A stretch of DNA of 10,015 nt. It comes from Acidobacteriota bacterium (GTDB lineage Bacteria; Acidobacteriota; Vicinamibacteria; Vicinamibacterales; 2-12-FULL-66-21). The notes under the pieces are model-generated. The model was not told where the DNA came from. It worked only from the letters and a program-made list of their open reading frames with translations, and did not search any database. The DNA is taken from positions 1 to 10,015 of the forward strand of contig JAIVJE010000311.1 of NCBI GenBank assembly GCA_020200195.1, in the 5' to 3' direction. Of this stretch, positions 1 through 7,386 are shown piece after piece (the stretch's first letter is position 1; each line of letters starts with the position of its first letter). The translations under genes were made by a program, and so were the position numbers.

Positions 1-1
1 C

Positions 2-777
2 CTCGAACGCCAGGACGCCGGCCGCGACAACGTCGTGATCGTCAATCAAGCTCTGGTGAAGATGTATTTCGGGGACATCGCCCCCGCGCTCGGCCGGACG
101 ATGCGTATCCGAGGCGGCGGGATCCAGTCAGCGTGGATGAGGGTGGTGGGAGTGGTGGGTGATGTGCACCACACATCGTTGGCGGCTCCGGTCGTCCCGG
201 AAATCCACACCTCGGTCTCCGCCCGCTCGATTCCGGCGATGGCGATGATGATCGCGGTACGTGCGACAGGACTACCGCTCGCGCACGTGCCGGCCATCCG
301 CGAAGCTATCTGGTCGGTCGAACCCAACGTTCCCATTTCCGACGTGAGACGATGGAGGCGAAGATCGGGCAGAGTCTGGCTCGGCCGCGACTGCTGGTCT
401 GGATACTGAGTGGATTCGCTGGAGGCAGCCTCGTGCTCGTGCTGCTCGGCGTCTACGGCGTCATCGCGTATTCGACCGCGCAGCGCCGTCGCGAGATGGC
501 CATCATGATGGCACTGGGCGCGGGGCGATCCCGGATCGTCCGTGTCGTGCTTGCGGAAGGCTTGCTGTATGCCAGCCTTGGTGTGGGAATCGGCGTACCG
601 GCTGCCCTGGCGGCGAGCCGACTGCTACGAACGGTCGTCTATGGCATCGCTCCAACCGACCCGACGACGTACGCTGCGCTTGCCGTGACGGTGACGGGTG
701 TGGTGCTGGCCGCGAGTCTCGAGCCAGCGCTTCGTGTTTCACGGCTCAACCCATCGCGCGCGCTGAATCAAGACTAG
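2..777 (+). pseudogene. MacB/FtsX-type ABC transporter permease, 3' part, frameshifted
   Basis: This is the C-terminal part of an inner-membrane ABC permease of the MacB/FtsX class; the 5' part lies outside the window. Frame 2 is open from base 2 and gives the end of the periplasmic (MacB_PCD-like) domain, including VVIVNQALVKMYFGD and SVEPNVPISDVR. Frame 1 then continues from about base 349 with TMEAKIGQSLARPRL and the FtsX membrane domain. That domain has three hydrophobic segments, the conserved stretch YSTAQRRREMAIMMALGAG and a C-terminal LNPSRALNQD. The family normally reads '..DVRTM..' across the junction, so one base is missing around 346-349. Without the shift the first frame runs into unrelated residues and stops at 407-409. 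Either it is a true frameshift mutation or a sequencing indel: the two halves are otherwise well preserved, with no other lesion. The class exports peptides or lipoproteins, or acts in envelope stress; the substrate cannot be told from this part. Confidence 0.85.
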
Positions 778-821
778 CCCCGGCTGTCTTGTGGGTGCGC
801 CGTGTGACTGACGTTATCTCT

Positions 822-1522
822 TCAATCACTCATCGCGCCGATGCGGACAATGATATTTGCGACGGAGCCGACCGATACCTGGGCCGTTGCGTCGCCTGTC
901 TCGCCGTCTGGCCCGATAGCGCGCAGCACCCATTCGCCCGCCGGCAAGCCGTCGAGGTTGAATACGCCGGCGTCGTTCGTCAGCGGGGCAATATCCGGTG
1001 CAGGTCCTGCTCCGCGCACGACGGTGATCGTCGCGTCCGCGACAGGCTCTCCGTTATCCATCCGCACCACGCGTCCGCGCACACTCCCGCGCATGCCACG
1101 CTCCGTTCTGTGTTGCGGGCGCGCCCCACCCCCTCGCCGCGGGGCGCGCGGCAGTCCGCCCACTTCGATGGTCACGTCATTGACCGCCGTGTCGAAGACC
1201 TGCACCGTTGCGTTCCCCACTTCGCCGGCGGGACCGAGCGCACGCAGCAGCCACTCCCCTGGCGGCAGGCCATCGAGGCCGAACGCGCCATCGTCGTCGG
1301 TGACGGGGGCGATGTCCGGCTCGGTGCCCTCTCCGCTTACCACGGTGATGCTAGCGCCTGGAACGGGTTTTCCGTTATAGAGCCGGCCGAAATCGGTGCG
1401 CGCGGTGCCTGGCTCCACTCGTCTGAAGGCAGAGAGCCTGATCGGCTGCCCACTATCGTGGCATTGGCGATGGGGGCGTCATTTTCGGCACGCACAACGG
1501 ACCCGCGCACGCTTCCGCGCAT
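822..1522 (-). pseudogene. Carboxypeptidase-regulatory-like repeat protein, frame-disrupted
   Basis: The minus strand encodes beta-sandwich modules of the carboxypeptidase-regulatory-like type. Two full modules lie in one frame (1418-822, 198 aa from a GTG). Module A (aa 11-87) carries NGKPVPGASITVV, PDIAPVTDDDGAFGLDGL and PPGEWLLRALGP. Module B (aa 115-194) carries NGEPVADATITVV, PDIAPLTNDAGVFNLDGL and PAGEWVLRAIGP. A third, partial module start lies upstream in another frame: ATG at 1522-1520 with AAGGA 7 nt before it gives MRGSVRGSVVRAENDAPI. The 198-aa frame read back upstream of 1418 gives DSGQPIRLSAFRRVEPG, which is also module-like, so the break lies near 1440-1460. No signal peptide is seen. 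Alternatives are an intact 198-aa gene starting at GTG 1418, or a separate gene starting at ATG 1094, which has GGAG 6 nt upstream. It lies 83 nt downstream of the protease gene on the same strand and could be cotranscribed with it. Confidence 0.6.
837..1388 (-). repeat. Tandem protein-level repeat, two carboxypeptidase-regulatory-like modules
   Basis: Units at 1388-1158 and 1076-837 encode 77 and 80 residues that align with one short gap of about three residues. Matching landmarks are NG(K/E)PV, ITVV, PDIAP, the DGLP turn followed by GEW and LRA, and a closing run of alternating hydrophobic residues. The linker between them is Arg/Pro/Gly-rich and ends in MRGSVRG. The same MRGSVRG motif opens the disrupted upstream module at 1522, so the MRGSVRG-plus-module block looks like the unit that was duplicated. 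Confidence 0.7.
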
Positions 1523-1545
1523 GTCACCATCCTTTACGGGAACGG

Positions 1546-1576
1546 GGCCGCGCCACACAGATCGGGCGGCGCGGCC
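1546..1576 (-). terminator. GC-rich hairpin downstream of the protease gene
   Basis: A perfect 9-bp inverted repeat (GGCCGCGCC at 1546-1554, GGCGCGGCC at 1568-1576) encloses a 13-nt loop. It starts about 30 nt past the protease stop codon and lies just before the next minus-strand gene. There is no T tract, so it could be a weak or factor-assisted terminator, an attenuator that lowers expression of the downstream repeat gene, or an mRNA-stabilising hairpin. The structure is seen directly; the role is inferred. Confidence 0.4.
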
Positions 1577-1605
1577 ACTACGTGCTCAATCGTCTGCGCG
1601 GTGTC

Positions 1606-3063
1606 TCACAGCTTGCTCCACGCGAGCAGCCGTTCGTATACAGGTTGCGTCACGCGCGTCGCGGAGTTACCCGAAGCCGCGCCGTAATTGTGGATGCCCA
1701 CCACATACCGCTGCCCGTTGCGCTTGACATACACAGGCGCGCCGCTTTGACCGCCTACCGTGTCGATGTCATAGGCGAGCGTCTTCGTCGAGACGGCTTT
1801 GATGACTCGCGCCATGCCCCACAACTCGGCGAACCCCTTGTCTCCGGGGTATCCACCCAGCACGGCCGGCTGAGCAACCAAAGTGGCGGCGTGGAACGCG
1901 GCGAACCCGAAGCTCCCCAGATTCCGTCCTCCGAAGGCCCCGGACGGTAGCACAACGCATCCGTAGTCGCTCTCGGGCTTCTTGCCGGTTACCCACCCAG
2001 CCACGGATCGCAACGAGGCAGAGTCGGACTGGCCGAACGGACGCGATGAGCCGTTGGCGCCAGGAATCACCTCGACCTTCCGCGCCCAGCCGCCCTGATT
2101 GTGGAGGTACACGCAGTGGCCGGCGGTGGCCACCGCCCGCGGGCCAATGATAAAGCCGGTCCCGCGGTACGTCGCGCCGCTCGGGAATGTGATGCGCAGG
2201 GCGCAGACGCGCCGCCATGGCTCCTGGGTCGTCTGCGTGATGCGTACCCGGTCATCGGTGCCAATGATGACCTCCATCGCCGCGGCGGCCTCCTGGACGA
2301 ATGCCTCATCGACCAACTCCATTCCGCTCTCGCCCCCCGGTTTGCTCTGGGCCTGCTGCAGGAGCTTGGCGATGAGCGCCAGGAGATTGCTCTTCCCTGA
2401 CGCGCCCGTCACGCCGGCCTTGGCCGCAGTCCCGGCCGCGGTCACGACGGGAGGCGGGATGCGTTGAATCACTCGCCTGGCGCGCGGCGACAGCCTGCTC
2501 ATCACACCCTTGGCCACCGCCGGTCCGATCGTGGAGATGAGCGTCGGTGCCAGCGCCGCGAGAATCGGGAGGAACTCCTGTTCGGCCTCTTCCTCCGCCT
2601 CGCCGGCGTCCTGGAGCGGACGCTGCGCGACGGCGGCACCCTCTTCCGCGGATTCCCGCTCTTCGAAGCCCTCGATACCGCGGAGGTCCGAAACTGCGGT
2701 TTCCGCGCCCGACTCCGCGACCGCCCGTAACTGGTCGGGCGTCGCCTCGATGAATTCCTCGCCAGCTTCGGCTGCTTCGGTGCTGCCGACTTCCTGATGG
2801 GCCGTCACCTCCTCCTGCGTTTCCTTGTCCTTGTCGGGCAGCGTGTGAACAGTCGCGTCGCCATGCACCTCGCCGACCGCGTGCTGGGCTTCGGCTGGAC
2901 TGAGCGCACCGGCACGAGCCTGGGTCTTCTGTGCCCGAGGTGCGGCGTGCTGAGTCGCCCGCGGCGTGGGGGCGCCGCTGAACACGTCCTCGGTGTCGAC
3001 GGTGGTACCTCCGCCGGCGCTCGTCTGCTCGACCATTGTCGAGCCGTACTTTTCATTCGCCAT
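1606..3063 (-). CDS. V8/glutamyl endopeptidase-like serine protease with acidic N-terminal region
   Basis: The predicted protein is 485 aa. The C-terminal third is a trypsin-fold protease of the S1B (V8-like) type. It has His316 in VATAGHCVY, Asp366 in ESDYGCVVL and Ser440 in TVGGQSGAPVY, an intact catalytic triad. GIHNYG (456-461) places His458 where glutamyl endopeptidases carry the S1-pocket histidine, so cleavage after Glu is likely. The first ~165 residues are low-complexity and rich in Ala, Glu and Gln. A hydrophobic stretch follows at about 164-187 (FLPILAALAPTLISTIGPAV) and then a basic patch, LSPRARRVIQR. No signal peptide is visible at the N-terminus, which is odd for this normally secreted family. 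The N-terminal part may be a propeptide, membrane anchor or docking region. The ATG at 3063 is chosen because AGGAG lies 7 nt upstream; the frame stays open to 3213, but that upstream part is Arg-rich and lacks such a site. Confidence 0.88.
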   Translation of the reverse strand: MANEKYGSTMVEQTSAGGGTTVDTEDVFSGAPTPRATQHAAPRAQKTQARAGALSPAEAQHAVGEVHGDATVHTLPDKDKETQEEVTAHQEVGSTEAAEAGEEFIEATPDQLRAVAESGAETAVSDLRGIEGFEERESAEEGAAVAQRPLQDAGEAEEEAEQEFLPILAALAPTLISTIGPAVAKGVMSRLSPRARRVIQRIPPPVVTAAGTAAKAGVTGASGKSNLLALIAKLLQQAQSKPGGESGMELVDEAFVQEAAAAMEVIIGTDDRVRITQTTQEPWRRVCALRITFPSGATYRGTGFIIGPRAVATAGHCVYLHNQGGWARKVEVIPGANGSSRPFGQSDSASLRSVAGWVTGKKPESDYGCVVLPSGAFGGRNLGSFGFAAFHAATLVAQPAVLGGYPGDKGFAELWGMARVIKAVSTKTLAYDIDTVGGQSGAPVYVKRNGQRYVVGIHNYGAASGNSATRVTQPVYERLLAWSKL

Positions 3064-3070
3064 TGGTCCG

Positions 3071-3075
3071 CTCCT
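3071..3075 (-). promoter_or_regulatory. Ribosome binding site fixing the protease start
   Basis: AGGAG on the minus strand lies 7 nt before the ATG at 3063-3061. It decides for the 485-aa protein over the longer 535-codon open frame. Confidence 0.75.
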
Positions 3076-3231
3076 GTGGTTGCGTGCCTGATTTGAGAAA
3101 CGCCACGCTAACTCCTCGCGTTGACAGAACCAAGACGCGGATTGCCGGAAGATCTGGCGGAACATTCGCCGGAGCGATCGGCGAGTGACGAAATACCTGC
3201 GGAGACGAACCATCGGATGAGCAACTTAGCG

Positions 3232-3260
3232 TTGCGGCGGGGCGGGCGCGAGAGTAGACT
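3232..3260 (+). promoter_or_regulatory. Candidate sigma70-type promoter of the regulator-TTT operon
   Basis: TTGCGG (3232-3237) and TAGACT (3255-3260) are separated by 17 bp. They match the -35 and -10 consensus at 3 and 4 of 6 positions, the -35 at the strongest three. Transcription would start near 3267, about 28 nt before the ATG at 3295, which fits a start there rather than further upstream. The match is modest and comes from consensus inspection only. Confidence 0.3.
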
Positions 3261-3294
3261 TGCGTTCTCCCAAGCCCACACAGGTCGGGCCTTC

Positions 3295-4239
3295 ATGGGA
3301 TTCCCAGCACCGGGCCGTCCGCACTCTGCAGTAATCACAGCCTCGCAGCCGCGCGACGGGAGCGCCGACTGTACCGCGCGGCGCAACGCGATCCTTTCCG
3401 TCGATGATGACCCCGGTACGCGCGAGGTTGTGAACTGGGCGCTGAGTCTGGCGGGGCTGGACGTCGAGACCGCGAGCTCGGGTGGAGAAGCGCTGTCGCT
3501 CGCGCGGCTGACCCGCTTCGATCTGATGATCGTTGATCAACAGCTGCCGGACATGCGCGGCACCGATTTGATCCGGACACTTCGCAACGAAATGCGACCG
3601 CCGCGATTCGTACTGGTCAGCGGCTTTCTGACGACCGCCATCACGGTCGAGGCGATGAAACTCGGTGCGGTCGACGTGATGGAGAAGCCGGTGGATATCG
3701 ACGACCTGGTCCCGATCGTGTGCGATGCGATCGGCGACTCACCAACGCGTCGACACACCGGAGCAGGCCGCCGTCCGGTTGATTCGCAAGGATTGCACGC
3801 CATCCACACGCCCGCCGTTCGTGACAACGTGCGACCTGGATCGGCCGCGGAGCGGTGGGCCATGCATGTGCTGAGAGCATGCGAGTCCACCCGGGATCTC
3901 AAGACGCTCGAGGATTGGGCCAGCTTTGCCGGCGTCAGCTACAGCAGCCTCCGCGAAAGCTGTCATCTGCTGGGCATTCCGCCGCACGACGCGCGCGATC
4001 TGACGCGTGTGCTGCGAGCGGTGCTCAAGTCGCGCCGCCATCATTGCAGTCCGGAAGTGCTGCTGGACGTCAGCGACGGGCGAACGCTCGAAAAACTCCT
4101 GCGACGCGCGGGCTTCAGCGGCGGCTCGGGGGCCGGCGTCACTCCGGAGCACTTCCTTCGCGATCAGCGCTTTGTCGCAACCGAGAACGCCGGGCTGCGC
4201 ATCCTGGGGCTGCTCCTCGCTCGCCGCGGCCGTTTCTAG
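3295..4239 (+). CDS. Response regulator with AraC-like helical output domain
   Basis: This is a two-component response regulator of 314 aa from ATG 3295. The receiver domain spans about aa 31-150. It has the acidic pocket SVDDDPG (Asp37-Asp39), phosphoacceptor Asp81 in IVDQQLPDMRG, switch Ser109 in LVSGF and Lys131 in MEKPVD, so all key residues are present. A linker of about 50 residues leads to a C-terminal helical region with WASFAGVSYSSLRESCHLL and PPHDARDLTRVLRAVLKS. This resembles a divergent AraC-type helix-turn-helix more than an OmpR or NarL domain; the DNA-binding role is inferred. The stop codon overlaps the GTG of the TctC-TctB gene (TAGTG), so the two are translationally coupled and the regulator probably controls that transporter. 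No histidine kinase gene lies in the window. The start is uncertain: the frame is open from TTG 3121, and ATG 3217 (GGAGA 11 nt upstream) is an alternative. Confidence 0.85.
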   Translation: MGFPAPGRPHSAVITASQPRDGSADCTARRNAILSVDDDPGTREVVNWALSLAGLDVETASSGGEALSLARLTRFDLMIVDQQLPDMRGTDLIRTLRNEMRPPRFVLVSGFLTTAITVEAMKLGAVDVMEKPVDIDDLVPIVCDAIGDSPTRRHTGAGRRPVDSQGLHAIHTPAVRDNVRPGSAAERWAMHVLRACESTRDLKTLEDWASFAGVSYSSLRESCHLLGIPPHDARDLTRVLRAVLKSRRHHCSPEVLLDVSDGRTLEKLLRRAGFSGGSGAGVTPEHFLRDQRFVATENAGLRILGLLLARRGRF

Positions 4240-5639
4240 TGCTGAGGCGCCGACCGAAGGAGGCGCTCCGTACTTTCGCGCTTTCCGCAGTACTCCTCTT
4301 CGCAGGCCATCCAGTCCTCGCCCAACCGCTCCTCGATCGACTGCTCATCATTGCACCGGCGGCGCCAGGTGGTGGCTGGGACCAGACCGCCCGCGCCATG
4401 CAGCACGCCCTCGAGCGCGAAGGCCTGGTCCGCGTCGTTGAGGTGCAGAATGTGGCAGGCGCGGCCGGTACTATCGGACTCGCACAGTTCGTGGACTCGT
4501 ACCGCGGAAACGGACGCGCCCTGCTCGTCAGCGGCCTGGTCATGCTCGGCGCGATCGTCTGGAACGACTCGCCGGTCTCGATCGAGCAAGTCACTCCCAT
4601 CGCACGGCTGACCGGTGAGTACGAGGTCGTCGCGGTGGCGGCAGCGTCACCGCACCGCGACATGCGGAGCGTCGCGGACGCGCTTCGGGCCAGGCCGGGT
4701 GGCGTGTCGTGGGGCGGCGGCTCCGCGGGCGGAACCGATCACATTCTCGCCGGCCTGATCGGCGCGGCGGCGGGGATCGATCCTCGGCGCGTCAACTACA
4801 TCGCGTTCTCCGGCGGTGGCGAAGCGGTGGCGGCGCTGCTCGGCGGCAACGTCACGGCGGGCGTGAGCGGCTACAGCGAGTTTGCGCCACACGTCGAATC
4901 GGGACGCCTGCGCGCGCTGGCGATCTCGGCCGGGGAACGTATACCGGGGATCGACGTGCCCACACTGCGAGAACAGGGCCTCGACGTCGAGCTCGCGAAC
5001 TGGCGTGGGGTGCTCGCGCCACCGGCAATTTCGCGCGAGAACAGGACCCGACTCTCCGAGGTCATCGTTCGCCTGGTGAACAGCGCGACGTGGCGGCAAA
5101 CGCTCATCGACCGTGGCTGGACCGACATCCATCAGGACGATCAGGCGTTCGCGCGATATCTGGAAACCGAGCGCGCCCGAGTTTGGCGCATTGTGACCCG
5201 GCTGCGAGGATCTCCATCGCAGCCAGGCGAGGGAACACCGGTGGCGCGGCTGATCTTTCCCGCCGCGGTGTTCGGTGGCGCCCTTCTCGTCATGCTATTG
5301 CTGGGTATCCGCGGACCTGGCCGCGCACGTGTACAGCCGGTTCATCATCCGACGAACGGACGCGCCATTGCGCTCGTCGCGATCGGACTCGCTGCGTTCG
5401 TCATCCTGCTCGAGCCGCTCGGATTTGTCGTGGCAGCTACCATGCTCTTCCTGGCCGTGACGCGCGCATTTCGTCCACGGGAGGCTGAAGGCTCCACAGC
5501 AACCGGCAGATTCTGGCGGCGCCAGGTTTTTTCGGAGCCTGCACTTGCCGCGGTGTTTTCCGCGCTGGTCTACCTGTCCTTCACGCGAGGGCTGGATCTC
5601 GCGCTGCCCGCCGGCGCGATCTGGTCATGGATGCGCTGA
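4239..5639 (+). CDS. TctC-TctB fusion: solute receptor joined to small membrane subunit of a TTT transporter
   Basis: The 466-aa protein combines two TTT subunits that are usually separate. Residues 1-28 form a signal peptide (hydrophobic core FALSAVLLFAG, cleavage after VLA). Residues ~31-330 are a Bug/TctC periplasmic binding protein, with IIAPAAPGGGWDQTAR (37-52), the AGAAGTIG segment and SWGGGSAGGTDH. Residues ~335-466 have the TctB (DUF1468) pattern of four hydrophobic helices, including ARLIFPAAVFGGALLVMLLL and IALVAIGLAAFVILLEPLGF. The receptor would therefore be tethered to the membrane instead of diffusing in the periplasm. The family binds small carboxylates (citrate, tricarballylate, aromatic acids); the ligand here cannot be predicted. 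The GTG start shares its G with the upstream TAG, there is no clear ribosome binding site, and translation is probably coupled. The 3' end overlaps tctA by 13 nt. The frame is open further upstream to 3855, but that part lies inside the regulator gene and is a shadow. Confidence 0.88.
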   Translation: MLRRRPKEALRTFALSAVLLFAGHPVLAQPLLDRLLIIAPAAPGGGWDQTARAMQHALEREGLVRVVEVQNVAGAAGTIGLAQFVDSYRGNGRALLVSGLVMLGAIVWNDSPVSIEQVTPIARLTGEYEVVAVAAASPHRDMRSVADALRARPGGVSWGGGSAGGTDHILAGLIGAAAGIDPRRVNYIAFSGGGEAVAALLGGNVTAGVSGYSEFAPHVESGRLRALAISAGERIPGIDVPTLREQGLDVELANWRGVLAPPAISRENRTRLSEVIVRLVNSATWRQTLIDRGWTDIHQDDQAFARYLETERARVWRIVTRLRGSPSQPGEGTPVARLIFPAAVFGGALLVMLLLGIRGPGRARVQPVHHPTNGRAIALVAIGLAAFVILLEPLGFVVAATMLFLAVTRAFRPREAEGSTATGRFWRRQVFSEPALAAVFSALVYLSFTRGLDLALPAGAIWSWMR

Positions 5640-7147
5640 CGGCGCTCCTCGCCGGCTTCGCGGTCGCGTTGACGCCGCAGAACCTGCTCTGGGCGCTGGC
5701 GGGCGTGACGCTCGGCACGCTGGTCGGCGTTCTGCCGGGCATCGGCCCGGCACTCACCGTCGCGCTGTTGCTGCCGGTGACGTTCTCGCTCGAGCCGACG
5801 GCCGCCTTCATCATGTTTGCCGGCATCTATTACGGTGGCATGTACGGCGGATCCACGACCGCCATCCTGCTGAACACGCCGGGCGAAAGCGCCTCGGTGA
5901 TGTCCGCGGTCGAGGGTCACCTGATGGCGCGCGCTGGGCGCGGCGGCGCCGCGTTGGCAACCGCCGCAATCGGATCGTTCGTCGCGGGCACGCTCGGGAC
6001 GGGGGCGCTCACGCTCTGTGCGCCGTTCATGGTCGACATCGCGCTCCGATTCGGCCCGCCTGAGTACTTTGCGCTATCGGTCCTTGCCTTTGCCGCGGTG
6101 TCCACCGTGTTGGGGCAGTCAGTACTGAAGGGGCTGACGAGTCTGTTCCTCGGGCTGGTGCTCGGGATGATTGGCATCGACCCGCTGACCGGGGAGTCCA
6201 GGCTCACACTCGGGCTGCCACAGCTCCTCGACGGTGTGGACGTCGTCATTGCCGCGGTCGGTTTGTTCGCCGTCGGGGAGGCCCTGCACGCCGCATCGCT
6301 GGTAGGCAACCGGAGCGACGAGCTCATCCCCCTGAAAGGATCGTTGTGGATGACGCGCGATGAGTGGTCGCGATCGTGGCGGCCATGGCTGCGTGGCGCA
6401 GCGATCGGGTTTCCGCTGGGCGCCATGCCTGCGGGTGGCGCGGAAATCCCGACGTTCCTGTCGTACGGACTCGAGCGCCGGCTCGCGCGAGACCCGGGCC
6501 AATTCGGGAAAGGCGCGATCGAAGGCATCGCCGGCCCGGAGGCGGCGAACAATGCCGCGGCCGCGGGCACGCTCGTGCCGCTGCTGACACTGGGGCTGCC
6601 GACATCGGCGACCGCGGCCATTCTGCTGGCGGCGTTTCAGCAGTACGGGCTGCAGCCCGGACCGCTGCTGTTCACTCACGAGCCGCAGCTCGTATGGGGC
6701 CTCATCGCCAGCCTGTACATCGGCAACATCATGCTGCTCGTCTTGAATCTGCCGCTCGTGGGTCTCTGGGTTCGCCTGCTCACGATTCCACGCGCGTACC
6801 TGTACGGAGGAATTCTGGTGTTATCGAGCGTGGGTGCGTACAGCGTGAACCGATCCGTCTTCGACGTCGGACTGCTGTACGTGATTGGCGGTGTGGGCTA
6901 CGCGATGCGCCGGTACGATGTGCCGCTCGCCCCGGCGATCATCGGCCTGATCCTTGGTCCGATGTCGGAACAGCAGTTTCGCCGCGCGCTCGCGGCGGCG
7001 GAAGGGTCGCCCGCCATCTTTTTCACTCGCCCGATCGCCGCTGCGCTGCTCGCCCTCGCGGTTGTCGCCGTCGCATCGTCCACACTGACTCCCTGGTACA
7101 GGAAACGGTTCGGGCCCGACGGCATCGGCAGACAAGGCCCTGCATGA
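5627..7147 (+). CDS. tctA: TctA family large permease subunit of a tripartite tricarboxylate transporter
   Basis: The 506-aa polytopic inner-membrane protein is full length for the family. It carries the standard TctA landmarks in order: GVLPGIGPALTVALLLPVTF near the N-terminus, IYYGGMYGGSTTAILLNTPGE, PAGGAEIPTFLSYGLERR, and EGIAGPEAANNAAAAGTLVP followed by LLTLGLPTSATAAI. Several long hydrophobic helices follow before a basic C-terminus. TctA forms the secondary-active transport channel, driven by the ion gradient, while the TctB part assists and the TctC part delivers substrate. The ATG at 5627 lies inside the end of the TctC-TctB gene (13-nt overlap), so the subunits are coupled. It is the last gene of the operon; a hairpin begins 3 nt after its stop. 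Confidence 0.95.
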   Translation: MDALTALLAGFAVALTPQNLLWALAGVTLGTLVGVLPGIGPALTVALLLPVTFSLEPTAAFIMFAGIYYGGMYGGSTTAILLNTPGESASVMSAVEGHLMARAGRGGAALATAAIGSFVAGTLGTGALTLCAPFMVDIALRFGPPEYFALSVLAFAAVSTVLGQSVLKGLTSLFLGLVLGMIGIDPLTGESRLTLGLPQLLDGVDVVIAAVGLFAVGEALHAASLVGNRSDELIPLKGSLWMTRDEWSRSWRPWLRGAAIGFPLGAMPAGGAEIPTFLSYGLERRLARDPGQFGKGAIEGIAGPEAANNAAAAGTLVPLLTLGLPTSATAAILLAAFQQYGLQPGPLLFTHEPQLVWGLIASLYIGNIMLLVLNLPLVGLWVRLLTIPRAYLYGGILVLSSVGAYSVNRSVFDVGLLYVIGGVGYAMRRYDVPLAPAIIGLILGPMSEQQFRRALAAAEGSPAIFFTRPIAAALLALAVVAVASSTLTPWYRKRFGPDGIGRQGPA

Positions 7148-7149
7148 AT

Positions 7150-7181
7150 ATGCGGCAGTGACGACGGTATCCACTCCGCAT
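7150..7181 (+). terminator. Bulged hairpin just after tctA, candidate terminator
   Basis: ATGCGG-C-AGTG (7150-7160) pairs with CACT-CCGCAT (7172-7181): ten base pairs with one bulged C and an 11-nt loop. It begins 3 nt after the tctA stop. No T tract follows, so it may end the operon with help of Rho or only protect the mRNA 3' end. Confidence 0.4.
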
Positions 7182-7375
7182 GGGCCCGGAACACCGCTTG
7201 TCATAACCTGATGCAGCACGGGCGCTCCAGCCCACACAACCATACACGCTACAGGAACGTATTTCGGCCGCTAATGGCTGGCGGGGCAACGAGTTCTGAC
7301 GCGTCTTGACGCATGGCACAGTCGCTGCTTCAGCAATACTCGCCTCCCCAGGCAACGGCTTCCTGCCCTCATTCA

Positions 7376-7382
7376 AGGAGGG
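7376..7382 (+). promoter_or_regulatory. Strong Shine-Dalgarno before GTG 7387
   Basis: AGGAGGG ends 4 nt before the GTG at 7387. It is the best Shine-Dalgarno match seen in this window and argues for an extended start of the downstream receiver protein. The alternative ATG at 7576 has only a weaker AGG/GGTGG-type sequence before it. Confidence 0.5.
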
Positions 7383-7386
7383 CGCT

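Noticed and set aside
789..1727. Long plus-strand open frame (312 codons) over the repeat and protease 3' region
   Set aside because: Its product is rich in Arg, His and Cys with no domain sense, while the minus strand carries clear repeat modules and a protease end. It is an antisense shadow in GC-rich DNA.
3121..3126. Perfect TTGACA as a -35 box
   Set aside because: No acceptable -10 sequence is found 15 to 19 bp downstream; the following bases are GC-rich.
3121..3294. Upstream extension of the response regulator to TTG 3121
   Set aside because: The frame is open but the added residues are Arg/Pro/Ser-rich and unlike a receiver domain, no good ribosome binding site precedes TTG, and a promoter-like pair lies inside this stretch.
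3855..4238. N-terminal 128 codons of the open frame that contains TctC-TctB
   Set aside because: They lie inside the regulator gene in another frame and read as low-sense Arg/Ala-rich sequence; the signal peptide starts right after GTG 4239.
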